Origin: Echiichthys vipera
Taxonomy: Eukaryota > Chordata > Actinopteri > Perciformes > Trachinidae
DNA length: 64,000 nt
Direction of reading: 5' to 3'
Assembly (NCBI GenBank): GCA_963691815.1
Contig: OY829662.1
Span: 11,013,748 to 11,077,747 of the forward strand
Below the pieces are notes generated by a model. It saw only the letters and a program-made list of their open reading frames with translations. It searched no databases and was not told the origin of the DNA. This document shows positions 40,302 through 64,000 of this stretch, in pieces. The stretch's first letter is position 1. Every line of letters begins with the position of its first letter. Both the position numbers and the translations under genes were made by a program.

Positions 40302-40320
40302 AGGGGGGGGGGGGGGGGGG
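40302..40320. repeat. Poly-G run
   Basis: Homopolymer of about 19-20 G. A shorter G run occurs at about 42245-42258 in a tecpr1 intron. Confidence 0.9.
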
Positions 40321-40639
40321 AACACTCCATTGCAAACATATAACAGGCCAAAACATATAGAGAAATAAAATTCAACAAATGCATAATAAATAAATAAATA
40401 CACATGCAAATGTATGACAGGCAAAAACAAACAAATACAAAACAAGATTCTAGAAACCAAGACAATTTAAGCTACAGTGGGGTTGCGTGTTTGAAGACAT
40501 GTTTAGTACCTAAGCCTTAGCCCTTTATCAAAGTCCCACCCTCTTAGGTTTTCACAGGATACTCTTTAGAAGAATAAAAGCTATTGCTAGATCCCAAAAC
40601 AACCAACAGCCTGTAAGAAGCCTAGTAAGAGCAAACACA

Positions 40640-40971
40640 TGCGCTCACATCTTTTTATTCTGCAAGACATCAAGATCCACTAAATCCTCTTGTGCTGCCT
40701 TTTCCTGTTCTGTCATCACTGCACATTGACATGGTTTCTGCCCCGGGAAAAAAAGCCACGGAGTAACATTCATCCATCGATCCAAGTGTCGAATGCAATC
40801 AAAATATACAGTATAAACTCAGTTGTATGATTGTGCATTCCCTTTCCATGAAGGGATAAGGGCCCGTGGGAATGGTCAGAGGAGAAAAAGGTGGATCCAG
40901 GCACAAACAGGGCTGGGGCTGAGGAAGAAGAGGAGGAGAGGGAGGAGGAGGAGGAGGAGGGTGGGATGTTG
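40640..40971 (-). other. tecpr1: tecpr1 3' UTR (approximate)
   Basis: Follows the stop at 40974-40972. An AATAAA on the minus strand (plus TTTATT at 40654-40659) gives a UTR of about 330 nt; further candidates lie at 40210 and 39975. It contains a purine-rich GGA-type stretch at about 40921-40965. Confidence 0.5.
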
Positions 40972-52884
<11,913 letters not shown>

Positions 52885-53252
52885 GCTAGGGCAGATTCAG
52901 ATTCAAAGAAATAGGTTCCGTGTTAAATAACAACAGAGGGAGTTAAAGCATGCAGTGCCGCGTAATAACACAGCTGACAGCTGATATGGAGTCGTGTATG
53001 CCGCAAAGTCGGCTGTAATCTGTTTACATGTCCAGGGTAACAGGCAGCAGTCATCTAACACACAGAGACTTTAAAAAACAGACCATAATCACTTACATAT
53101 GGAGCTCTGTCACGAGCAACACCTCTGCGGAGGAGAAGTAAAGTCATTCATGTACATTTCGGCTGAGGTATTTCTTCCCAGACTGAGGACCGGAGGAACG
53201 CTCCAGTCCGACTCCCTGAGCCCACAACAGGAAATGGAGGAAGTGTTGCTCT

Positions 53253-53301
53253 GATTGGTGGAAACTCTTGCAGGAGTGTGGCATCTCTTGTCTCCCATTG
53301 G
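53253..53301 (-). promoter_or_regulatory. Paired inverted CCAAT boxes, candidate tecpr1 promoter
   Basis: The plus strand carries GATTGGTGGA (53253-53262) and CATTGGTGGA (53296-53305). Read toward tecpr1 these are TCCACCAATC and TCCACCAATG, about 43 bp apart and some 370-420 bp upstream of the first coding ATG. NF-Y pairs are common in TATA-less promoters; function is inferred. Confidence 0.4.
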
Positions 53302-53309
53302 TGGAGCGC

Positions 53310-55430
53310 GGTGTTATTTCTTTCCCCCCGGCTGCACCTGCTGATGGACGCGCATATTTCAATAATTCATTCAGCGTCAAATGAATTATTAAAGGTTGGT
53401 TTAACTTGTTGGCTACAGTTTGGAGTATTTCATCACAAGCCAAGAGCCATGATCGAGAAGCACAGAAAAGTCCAGAGTGGTTCTCAGACACGACTGTGGT
53501 GTTTGGTGGTGGGCTGTAATTAAGTAGCTTACATTTACTCTGTAAGCACTGTAGGCCGTGTTACTGTAAGTAGCTAACAAATTGTAACTTCTTTTTTTTT
53601 TTAACTCCACTACATTTAGCTGAAAGCTTTATTTATTTTCATACGTCCTATGGAAATCATATGTGTCCAGATTTGGTGATTTTGAATTTGAATGTTTCTG
53701 ATCAAGTGAATTTCTACGAGTTACTTCTGAAGCTAAATAAAGTATTAAAAAGCCTTTTCATCAGCTGGAAAAGGCACCACCACAAAGCTGAAAACAAATC
53801 TGTTTTTCTGACATCAGGAAAAGTTGATTTTTTCTTTTTTTTTTAAGAAATAACAGATTCTCTCAGGACAGTGATGTTGCAAACATGCGATGATCTTATA
53901 GAATATGATGCACTGGTGTAGCTCAAAGAACCCTACTGTGTAAAGGAGTTAAAATGAGCACCTTAAACATCTACAGCAGTAAAAAGGCAACACCCACACC
54001 AATCCAGCGATAATATGAATCCCAAAACATCATATGAAAGCAACTGAATGCAGCATGAGTTCTTTTACTTTTGACACTTTAATTAAATTCAGCTGATAAC
54101 ACTTTTTTTTGTTTTCCCAAGTCCCAGGCTGGGAGAGCTTTCTCACCCTCGGGGGTCCCAGGTTCAGCACCTCGGACAGAGGCAGCAGCCATCTGCTCAG
54201 CAGGTGATATCTCTGTTGAGTTCTTCCCCTCAACTTAAATGACTGTAGTCATTAGTCTGGTCTTTGGATGTGGAGCCAAAACTGTTTAAGTACAATTACA
54301 ATTCAAAATTCTTTCATTCAAAATGTTACTGGGTTGTATCAGCAAAATGTACAAAAGCAGTGTGATGTATTCTTATATTTGGCATCACCAGATTATGTTA
54401 ATACTGATACATCAACGTGTAATTATGATTTTTCATATGACCGGCTTTAGTCTGGTTGTTGTCTAAACTTGCAAAAGTACAAAAGGTCACAAGATACATC
54501 TGAGGGGTCATGGAATGATTGATGATGGGGTAGGAAATAAACACCCATATTCATATTTTTTCTATTTTCTCTCATTGGGCCTCAAACTGTTATTTGAATG
54601 AAAGCATCTGATGAGTTAAGAGGACGTGTGTCTCTTTGGTTGAACTACTAACAAACATCTGAAACATGACAAGAGACCCCAACAATGCAATGTGCAGGAC
54701 TGGTAGGCCTATTTTCTTTTATTATAACTGTAATCATGAGTTTATTTATGTAAAATATAACTATACCTGTCAAATATATAGAGTAATAAAGACTGTTATA
54801 TCTCCCTTTCCCTTGTAATTAAAGTGCAAAATAAAAGTACCTAAAAACGTACATATATACTGAATTTATACAGTATATTCCGGATTACTTTAATATCATG
54901 TTGATATTTTATTCACTCACTTTTATTCTTTCCACACCTAATCCTCTGACTAAATCTGAGGATGTCAATTCAATATTATGCAACATTAGGGGTAGCCCAC
55001 TCCTAGTGAGGAGAGCAATTATGTAAGTCCCAGTGTGAACAGGGTTGCCCTCCACACATGAGGTCTGTGCAAAGTGTAACCTAATGAATTGTACGACATT
55101 GTGTTGACTTGTCATTAGGCCTATCATTAAAACCAGTGGGCAGTGGGAGGTGATGGTGTGGCTGCAGTGCGCCGTTTGCAGCACCGAGCCTGTTCTTTTC
55201 ATGGACTGTCGCTTTAAGAAGCCTCTGAGTGCGCAGAGGCGCTACAGCAGCTCATCACATGATCCTTCTCTTGTGACAATCCAGACAGAAAGGGAAAAAC
55301 CTTTCTGAGTTCATGTGAGTTAGGAGGGCGCTGCGATGACACATTACTGGTACATAGGCACCGAAGGACCAACAACAAGCAGGGAAATGGAGCTAAGTTA
55401 ACCATTACCGACCGACTCACGCCATTCCTG
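53310..55430. other. Intergenic between tecpr1 and bri3 (head to head)
   Basis: No supported gene. The short open frames lack splice context and family resemblance. The bri3 promoter must lie toward the right end. Confidence 0.5.
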
Positions 55431-55718
55431 TCTTAAAAGTGGACATTTAGGGGAAATATTTGGTGTTGTTGCGCCACCGCGGGACAAAGTTGGCGCATGG
55501 AGAGGGACGAAGTTTCATTTTTGCGCAGCAGTCTTTTCTTTGTTTTCTTTGATTTTATCACCACTGCGCGTCAACCTGCGACGCACGGCTTTTCGGACAA
55601 CAAAAGACAAGTAGTCGAAGTTCAGTTTTGACCCTTTTTCTGTTGCTGAAGATTTAAGTTAAGGGGCAAGAGAACGAAACCACTTAAGGACGGAGGACGC
55701 AACACGCCGGGGTGAGAG

Positions 55719-58359
55719 ATGGTGGACAGCAAACCTCTTCTTCAGGACAGACCTCCCGCCTACCATGCCGTCCCAGGGGCTTATGAGTACGGCCCGCAGC
55801 AGCAGCAGCAGCAGCAGCAGCACGGCTACGGGGCCATCCCCCCGCCGGCCCCGCCGCCCTACCAGTACCCAGACGGCCAAGGCAAGTAGCTCCGTTCACG
55901 TCGCCCACGTAGGCTCAGTGCTCCACATGAACAGAAAGTAAAGCGCCCAGACGGGGAGCGAGGTCTCACTGCTGCCCACAGAAAGCAGAGGTCGCGTTGT
56001 TGTGACGGAGTCTGGCAGTCTGTTTGTCTGCAGGGGGACGTGTTGAATTACCGAGTGTCACACTTTAACTTACGAACACCGTGGGACAAAAGCACGAAAA
56101 AGTAAAAGGTTTCGTTTATCAGGTGACCCAACGCCGCGCATGCGCAATACGGCAATAGCGATGTCTGGTATCGACCAGTTTTGCATATATTAGATAATAA
56201 TAGGGAGTGCTCTGTAACCTTTCTATAATATTTCCAGTCAGATGATTTACTGTGTCAACTCATGATGTGCTCAGTGTTTTTTTATAGGGAGCAACAGCGT
56301 GAACTATGTTAATGACATGTTTGGCACAGTGCACCAAAGTTGTGCACCCGGGCTTTTGGACGGTATGTGTCTGCTGCTTTATATGAAGGAGAGTCATCGT
56401 CATCTGACTGATTGTATAAGAGCTGAAAGTACAAGGAAGTTACCTCTGTCCTCAAATGAAGTCTTGTAAATGTTTGTAATTTCCTGTTTGCTGAAACAAG
56501 TTCTTGGACTTCTGAGTAGATTGAAGCCGCCTGTTGCTGCAACACAAAGAGATAGTTATAATAAAACAGTGTAGGGCCCGACCAATGTGGGACTTTTTCA
56601 GACCTATACTGATTTTAGAGGGAGATTTAACCGATTACCGATATAGTTGATTTTTGAGCTGAAATGAAACCAGACCTTTTTCTGTGTGGAATATGCAAAT
56701 ATGACTATGAAAGGTACTCAGAAGTCTACTTTCCTAAACAAATAACTTTATTAAAGACTTTTAAACATTATTATACATTAAATATACAGTGTATTACATT
56801 GTCAGCCATTTTAAGAAATGAACAGGGAGAAAATAAAGAAAAATAAAATAAGTAAGTAAAGATCAATACTGTACGTTCAGTATCCGTCGTTTGCTGAGCT
56901 CGCTCTGCTGAAACTACATAATAAAACCACTTCTCAATCCGCCCAAGCATTGTCCTCTGCATTACATGTTCCGTGACAATTAATGTTCATATCGGCGCAT
57001 ATTGGATCACATATACGCCAATATCGGGCATTTTGCAATAATAACCAGAACTTGCATTCACAATTACCACTTTTATTACTGTCAGCTCTGTCATTGTCAA
57101 GTTTTGTTATTGTATGTTATGCCTTCTTTTCTAATGTTTATATTTAGTTTTGATGTCTCTCCCTTTCTCTCTTCTCTTTCTACTTGCCAACTGGACAAGG
57201 GATGCAAATTAGCCACCTGGCTATAATCCCATACATAGTTACATGTAAATGTTCATTAATACGTTGTGTCCCATTTTGAAAAATAAACAATAATACCGAT
57301 GTGTCTGTGATAGGCCAATATAAGCAGATATATCTGTCCGCCTCTCAACCAGTGCAGATGTATCATGTGCAGCCGTACTGTGTTCCGTCTTTCTCACGGG
57401 GAGGCCTCCTTATCAGACAAAATGTGCTGTAAACAAGAGTGGCCATAATATCAAAGTTCACTGTGTCACAAACACATGCTGGTGGTAAAAATATAAGTAA
57501 ATAAAAATCCCTGTGATTATGGCCTGAGAGTGTTGGTGACATGAACCTGTGAATCTCCAACTCTTACAAAGACACATTCACAAAGCAGTCGCAAAAATCT
57601 ACATGATACGTTAATTTGTTTCATTCTTTTTGAAAAAACAATGTCCTTTACAGTAAATGTCCACAATGACACGTTTCCTATTTCCTCCTGTCGACCGCAG
57701 GTTACCCATCAGCCCAGATGAGCCCTGCTGTAGCCCAGCAGCCCTACCCTGGGACTTACACCATCATACAGCCGTCAGTGGTGGTGGTGGGGGGCTGCCC
57801 CGCCTGCAGGTGAGAACGCACGCACGTTGGGGGTATATATTGCAGAAGATGACGGACAGTGTGAGGTCTGTAGATTAGTTTGTGATTAAACACGAGCGTC
57901 CCATGCTCACTGTGACTAAGCAGGTTTCTGAGCACATTTCCTTTTTGAGGCTAAAGTCTTCCAGTTGCTGTCTGTGCGTCTTTATTTCTACTATCTATCT
58001 GTATCACTTTGTTTCTGCGAGTCAGGCCTACGGTGTGACAAAAGGTTAAGCGGATGTGACTTTCAGTTTTGGAAGATGGTTTTACATCGGTTTCACTACG
58101 CTTGAGTCAGTATCCTGTCAGTCAGATGATTTCAGCCTCAAACATGTGATGGAGGGCGGGTCGAGGCCAAGGTGGGTCCAGGAACCAGTTCAGAAGAACA
58201 GCCAATGGGAATCAGATGTCCTCCTGTCCACTGTTTTGGTTTTATAGCAGGGTTGATTATTGTCACAACATTAATGAATACTCTGCGAGTGCACTTCTGT
58301 TTCAGCCTTACTTGAGTGTCCCTGACACTTTGTGATAACACACACACACACCAGTATGT

Positions 58360-58390
<31 letters not shown>

Positions 58391-60695
58391 CCACACAGTA
58401 TGTAAAACATTCAGATAGGGCCAGGCGATATGACAATACCTTATGTATTTTTCTACATCGTTTCTATCTGTGTTAAAAATCAGCGGCCAAACAGCGTCAC
58501 AGCAATATTTCTGTCATTTGGACAACGCTTTACGTTCTGATCCTTGCAAGTTATGTTTATTTTCCACTGACTATCTTAATGAAATGAGAGAATACTTTCA
58601 TTTGTCAAGAACTCACACAGGAGTAAACACATTTTTGACAATTTACTTTTGTGATTGAAGATTTGGGGCATATTGACCTGCATTTAAAAGAGTTGAAGGT
58701 GGCTGTTTTTTTTCGGTCAGTGAAAGCCACAGTTTCTGGAACCAGTGTACAAATATGTTGTGCAAATACTTACAACCTATCACAGCCACACACAGTGTGG
58801 TGTGGTGCCACGGTAGACCACCGACAGCTTATGTAAGCATGCCTTGTTTTAGGAACTATATTATTTTGACAAGTTTAAACCCAGGTCATAATCTAATAGT
58901 ATCATTGTAATTAAGGCCGTTTTATCAAGATAATTTATATTTAATCTACACCCGAAAAGTGAAAAATCTATAGCTATGTGACACACTCTTTCATAGCATT
59001 AGCAGTAAGTAGTGTTTAATTTCCTGTTTGTCACATTTGATAATTCCTTCTCAGAGCCTCCAGCAGATTTACTGGCTGTGCTGGTCGCCCTGGTGCAGTC
59101 ATGAGATCGTGGTTAGCACTTTGTTCACCGTGACTCCGGATTAAATCTGCTCTGAGACCTTCAAGACTTCAAACACGATCAGTTGTTACTGTTGTTTTCT
59201 TGATTTAAATGCAAGACAAAAGCCCTTTTTACACTGCACTTTATTTTCTCTAAAGATCTTTTAACCTTTTTGCAATAAAACTAAGTACCATAAGCCAAAT
59301 GCTCAGCAACCTTTAGGAATGATACAGCTCTATGGGGGTGGAAAAGAAACAACATGTTTTAACACACATCTGCCTCTTAAAAAACAGAAGTAAATAATTA
59401 ACAAAATTAACTTTTAGTTTCATACTAAACAGTGTGTTCTAATAGTTGTTTGCGGTGAATTGTCAGGACATGGTTCCAATTTTCATTTAATCTATTTATT
59501 TATTTTGAAGGGCAGTGCACATTAATCATCATTGTAAATGTGCCAGTGTTAGCCAGCTGTAGTCCTATGGTGAGGTCTTTTGACACCAGAGAAGCAGATT
59601 GGAGATTATAAAGAGACTGCAGATAAGCATTCAGTAAACTGTTGTAATCACTTGTGATCCTGCTCCTACGTCCTAAATGACCTAATAATAATAATTAACA
59701 GTTACATTGTTTATTCAGTGGAATAAAATAATAAACAACATTAAATATTCTGATATGAATCTATCCCAATGTATAACTAATAGTATCTAGTTGTAGTTGT
59801 TTTGTGTCTCTTTGTAGTTGTTTTGTGTCTCTTTGTAGTTATTTTGTGTCTCTTTGTAGTTGTTTTGTCTCTTTTTAGTTGTTTTGTGTCTCTTTGTGAT
59901 TGTTTTGTGTCCCTTTGTAGTTGTTTTGTGTCTTTTTGTAGTTGTTTTGTGTCTCTTTGTAGTTGTTTTATGTCCATTTGTAGTTGTTTTGTGTCTCTTT
60001 GTAGTTGTTTTGAGTCTCTTTGTGGTTGTTTTGAGTCTCTTTGTGGTTGTTTTGTGTCTCTTTGTGGTTGTTTTGTGTCTCTTTGTGGTTGTTTTGTATC
60101 TTGTTGTGGTTGTTTTGTGTCTATTTGTTGTTTTCTATCTCTTTGTAGTTGTTTTGTGTTTCTTTGTAGTTGTTTTGTGTCTCTTTGTAGTTGTTTTGTG
60201 TCTATTCGTGGTTGTGTAGTATTCTTTGTAGTTTTGTGTCTCTCTGTGGTGGGTTTGTATCTCTCTGTAGTCTTTTTGTGTCTCTTTGTAGTTGTTTTGT
60301 GTCTCTGTAGTCTTTTTGTTTCTCTTTATTGATTTGTGTCTCCTTGTGTTTGTTTTCTGTCTCTTTGTAGTCTTTTTCTGTCTCTGTGGTTGTTTTGTGG
60401 CTCTTTGTAGTTGACTTCTCAACATGAAACTTGAACATTCACTTTATAGAGATGTTATGATCCAGTAGCCACGTTTAGCAATTAATACAGAATTTCTTTT
60501 CTGATTAAAATCCTGCATCAATATTTCTGTTTGGTCTGTGTATGTGTGTATGTATGTTGCAGAGTGGGTGTCTTGGAGGATGACTTCACATGCCTGGGGA
60601 TCCTGTGTGCCATCTTCTTCTTTCCCCTGGGTCTCCTCTTCTGCTTTGCACTGCGTCAGAGAAGGTGTCCCAACTGTGGCGCCAGCTTCGGCTAG
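55719..60695 (+). CDS. bri3: Brain protein I3 (BRI3), 134 aa, complete
   Basis: Small lysosomal/late-endosomal membrane protein. Coding exons: 55719-55881, 57701-57809, 60563-60695 (163+109+133 = 405 nt). It begins MVDSKPLLQDRPPAY, as in human BRI3 (MDHKPLLQERPPAY). A proline/tyrosine/glutamine-rich segment with eight consecutive Gln follows. VVVVGGCPACRVGVLEDDFT matches the human cysteine motif, then one hydrophobic segment (about residues 101-120), then RRCPNCGASFG at the C-terminus. The LL near the start resembles a lysosomal sorting signal. The ATG at 55719 is chosen because the conserved N-terminus begins there. Intron 1 uses a GC donor (AAG|GCAAGT); the next GT downstream would shift the frame. 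Human BRI3 is 125 aa. Confidence 0.95.
55797..55820 (+). repeat. bri3: (CAG)8 coding repeat in bri3 (polyglutamine)
   Basis: Eight pure CAG codons in frame, residues 27-34. Not present in the human protein as I remember it. Confidence 0.95.
56136..56145. promoter_or_regulatory. Perfect NRF1 palindrome in bri3 intron 1
   Basis: GCGCATGCGC is an exact NRF1 consensus, about 255 bp downstream of the exon-1 donor and still within GC-richer promoter-proximal sequence. NRF1 sites mark housekeeping promoters; function is inferred. Confidence 0.5.
56572..57346. mobile_element. Non-autonomous hAT element in bri3 intron 1 (about 775 bp)
   Basis: The left end TAGGGCCCGACCAATGTGGG and the right end GATATATCTGTCCGCCTCT are inverted relatives. 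It is flanked by AAACAGTG (56564-56571) and AACCAGTG (57347-57354), an eight-base duplication with one mismatch. It contains CCGATTACCGATAT and AATACCGATG motifs typical of this family. No transposase frame. Confidence 0.75.
58339..58386. repeat. (CA)n facing (GT)n, hairpin-forming microsatellite
   Basis: A (CA)7 tract and a (GT)13 tract separated by only about 8 bp are complementary and could form a stem. Confidence 0.9.
59786..60415. repeat. 21-bp minisatellite, about 29 copies, in bri3 intron 2
   Basis: The consensus unit is close to TAGTTGTTTTGTGTCTCTTTG, with point variation and a few shorter units toward the right end. Because 21 is a multiple of three, it keeps long open frames on both strands with a seven-residue period (for example LFVVVLC). 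These are not genes. Confidence 0.93.
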
Positions 60696-61985
<1,290 letters not shown>

Positions 61986-62040
61986 TTTTTGACTACTTGC
62001 TTGATTTGATTTTTTTCTCTCTTTTTCAAATGGGTCAACA

Positions 62041-62471
62041 TTAAAGGCCCCATATTTTACTCATTTTCAGGTTCACACTTGTTGGGTTCCCTCTATAACA
62101 TGTTAACATGCTTTAATGTCAAAAAAAGAACTGTCTGAATATACCTGTATTCACTCTCTGTGAAGTTCTGCTCTGATTTGTCAGCGTTTCCATGTGTTCC
62201 ACATCTGCGTTCTGCACCATCATTGCAGCCGGGGAATGACTAACTACACTGTGGCTGCACTTTCTACCTATAGTTGTGACATCACAACTGTACAGAAGTC
62301 CTGACAGCTTGTTTGAAGACAGTTTCTGAATACAGGCTGTGTACATTTCTCTGTGGATTGAGCGTTTTGATATTTTCAAAGTTTTTATATATCACCTCGC
62401 ACTGCTTTATTATTAAAAAATAAAATGATTAAAAAGACATAATCTCACCTCTCACAATATGGGACCTTTAA
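62041..62471 (+). mobile_element. piggyBac-like MITE, copy E, full length (431 bp)
   Basis: Complete reference copy for the window family. It starts TTAAAGGCCCCATATT and ends AATATGGGACCTTTAA. The terminal inverted repeat is about 16 bp with one mismatch, and TTAA stands at each end, as piggyBac insertion produces. No coding capacity. It lies between the convergent 3' ends of bri3 and baiap2l1. Confidence 0.88.
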
Positions 62472-62559
62472 ATAAATACCATACTGTTGTTTTCAGATAA
62501 AGGAATACCTGAGAAGAACATTCATACACTTTGTAATAAACTAAACAGCAAATTGAAGA

Positions 62560-63485
62560 AATAAATCTTTATTTTTCATACAGCAAATTCTATTAAGGCT
62601 GTAATGTGGGCCAAAAACAAGTGTACACACTGGTCTTAAAATGCCACTTGTAATGATTAAAACAGAAATGACTGCACTTTCAAGGTTAAGACGAGGCGAT
62701 TGTCCACAATTTAAAGATCACAGCAGGTGGATGATATTTTTTACAGTAGTTATGTGTGTCATTAAGGCATGATAGTCTAGCTCTACAAAAAGTTTAGTTA
62801 GATGGCAAAGGACAATATTTATAGCATCTGTTGTACAAATGTATATACAAAAAAGGATAAAGATCACTGGTGTGCCTTTTTTTTTGGATGCATCTCATTA
62901 AGTGTTTGCATTTTTCTCGTCATGGCAACAGCCAACATCATTTTAGTATCGACACTGAGATGCATCCTTTTCATAAGAACCTGAAGGTGAAATGCAGAGG
63001 TCCTCTACAGTACATTCTTCTACTGTCCTATGGCAACAGAAAAGATTTCTAACAGTCATTTTGACGAACTAGCAACATCAACAGCATAAATACATTGTAG
63101 TATTTTCTTTGACTATTTTAATTCATCCATTTCTCAAGTGCAGGTAAGAATGTGGTCCTTTAAACATAACCACCACAAACAGAGGGACACAAATTGACAT
63201 AGAAAATATACATATATATTTATCTTAAATATATGAGCATCTGTTCGGTAAAGTAAAACAGTCCCAAAATACTTCCATGTGAGAGTTTGCAGCATCCTAG
63301 ATTCAAATGGCAATTTTTTTTGTTTCTCTCAGTGCTGGCCAAGTTCTGTCTGGTTCCATCCAGACCAGTTAAAGCTGCGGGACTGTAAAGTGAGGGTAGA
63401 GCTGCACGTCCCAGGTACAGTGGGTGACACAGGACGGCTCACAAGATGACGTGGGACTGGAGGGTGTGTGGAAATGCAGTGGCGA
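62560..63485 (-). other. baiap2l1: baiap2l1 3' UTR
   Basis: From the TGA at 63488-63486 to an AATAAA on the minus strand (plus TTTATT at about 62568-62573). No other supported feature inside. Confidence 0.6.
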
Positions 63486-63697
63486 TCAGACGGCCGGTGC
63501 AGAGCGGTCGTTGGTGACAGTTGGACGTAGCTTGACTGTGGAGAATGGGTTCCCTCCCCTGTAAAAAGAAAACGCAGCAGAGATGAGTGATGGTGCTGCT
63601 CTGAGTGAGAGAAAGGTAGATTATGTCGTTCATGTTCTTATGCAACTCACGCAAGGTAAGCAGGCGGAGGTCTTGAGGTGCCGTTAGGCTGCAATGC
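63486..63697 (-). CDS. baiap2l1: BAI1-associated protein 2-like 1 (IRTKS), last two coding exons (partial)
   Basis: I-BAR/SH3 adaptor of plasma-membrane actin protrusions; only the C-terminus is present. Exons on the minus strand are 63697-63651 (47 nt) and 63558-63486 (73 nt including TGA). Together they encode ALQPNGTSRPPPAYLA followed by GGNPFSTVKLRPTVTNDRSA and a short PAV end. The NPF-TVKLRPTVTNDRSAP block is the conserved WH2-like actin-binding tail of this protein. The splice joins GC|G in frame across a GTGAGT/CAG intron. The I-BAR and SH3 exons lie beyond the right edge. Its position next to bri3 matches vertebrate synteny. Confidence 0.9.
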
Positions 63698-63744
63698 CTG
63701 TGGAGAAAACACATATTTACTAGTACCTCTGAGTCCCAGGGTCA

Positions 63745-63900
63745 ACAAGTTCAAGTTCAAGTTACTTTATTAGTACACAGAGGTAGACTTTGTTTGCAGT
63801 AGAGTTCACATACACGTCGTAGACACGTCATCCAACTGAAGACAGTGAAAATGAAAAGGATATGGCAAATTGGAAAGTTCTTACAGGTCCAGAAGTAGCT
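63745..63900 (-). mobile_element. Possible inverted LINE tail in a baiap2l1 intron
   Basis: The reverse complement reads TGTACTAATAAAGTAACTTG after T/A-rich sequence, resembling an L2-type tail in antisense. Short and degraded. Confidence 0.35.
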
Positions 63901-64000
63901 TAAACCATATCACGTTAAGATATAAAAACTAATAGTAAAAACAGAATAATAATTTTTTCTTAAATCAGTAAGGTTAGTAAGTAAGGTTGTTAAAACGTAA

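Larger units (their letters stand above)
38706..40640. other. Intergenic between the convergent 3' ends of lmtk2 and tecpr1
   Basis: Holds a hAT MITE (39143-39466), a dispersed SINE-like repeat (about 39640-39835) and a poly-G run (about 40302-40320). No bHLH reading frame was found, although bhlha15 lies in this interval in human. Confidence 0.6.
57810..60562 (+). other. bri3 intron 2 (2.75 kb): contents
   Basis: No gene. It contains an inverted CA/GT tract (58339-58386), a possible hAT left end near 58418 (AGGGCCAGGCGATATGACA), a repeat core near 58680-58850 related to the insertion in MITE copy C, and the 21-bp minisatellite. A possible dispersed-repeat fragment lies near 59490-59560. Confidence 0.55.

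Noticed and set aside
38706..40640. Searched for a bHLH (MIST1) exon between lmtk2 and tecpr1
   Set aside because: No basic-helix-loop-helix sequence seen on either strand; the interval is repeats.
57657..57878. 73-residue frame across bri3 exon 2
   Set aside because: Wrong frame. The conserved BRI3 frame (PSVVVVGGCPACR) is joined by the phase-1 splice from exon 1.
59802..60332. 176-residue open frame on the plus strand
   Set aside because: Entirely composed of the 21-bp minisatellite. The frame is open only because the unit length is a multiple of three.
63439..63714. 91-residue minus-strand frame over the baiap2l1 end
   Set aside because: It reads the last exon in the wrong frame and through the intron. 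The spliced frame gives the conserved NPF-TVKLRPTVTNDRSAP tail.

Overview
This is a vertebrate nuclear segment, almost certainly from a ray-finned (teleost, probably percomorph) fish. The genes are split into many small exons with GT-AG introns, (CA)n microsatellites are long and dense, the interspersed repeats are of teleost type (hAT- and piggyBac-like MITEs, LINE tails), and there are tandem beta-parvalbumin genes. No microbial, viral, CRISPR or operon-like structure was seen.

Layout, left to right. (1) 0.1-10.7 kb: three complete parvalbumin genes in tandem on the minus strand (108, 109 and 108 aa). Each has the classic family structure of a non-coding first exon followed by coding exons of about 60, 133, 110 and 23-26 bp. 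(2) 12.5-38.7 kb, plus strand: lmtk2, a membrane-anchored kinase reconstructed in 14 coding exons (1553 aa), with a 3 kb exon 11 and a 2.1 kb 3' UTR. (3) 40.6-52.9 kb, minus strand: tecpr1, an autophagy/lysosome tectonin-dysferlin-PH protein reconstructed in 25 coding exons (1191 aa). (4) 55.7-62.0 kb, plus strand: bri3, a small lysosomal membrane protein (134 aa, 3 exons, first intron with a GC donor). (5) 62.55 kb to the right edge, minus strand: the last two coding exons and 3' UTR of baiap2l1; the rest lies outside the window.

The order parvalbumin/oncomodulin - lmtk2 - tecpr1 - bri3 - baiap2l1 matches, from memory, the human 7q21.3 order OCM2 - LMTK2 - BHLHA15 - TECPR1 - BRI3 - BAIAP2L1. 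Only bhlha15 is not found in its expected interval. The genes do not form a pathway. Parvalbumins buffer Ca2+ in the cytosol, while LMTK2, TECPR1 and BRI3 all act on endosomal or lysosomal membranes.

Exon coordinates were derived by hand from splice sites, reading-frame phase and remembered family sequences, and every reconstructed coding sequence closes in frame. Transcript ends, promoters and repeat family names are less certain. The most notable observations are a five-copy piggyBac-like MITE family with all copies in one orientation, a hAT MITE with a perfect 8-bp target duplication, the bri3 GC-AG intron with an NRF1 palindrome inside it, a promoter difference among the parvalbumin paralogs, and a probable coding first exon in tecpr1.
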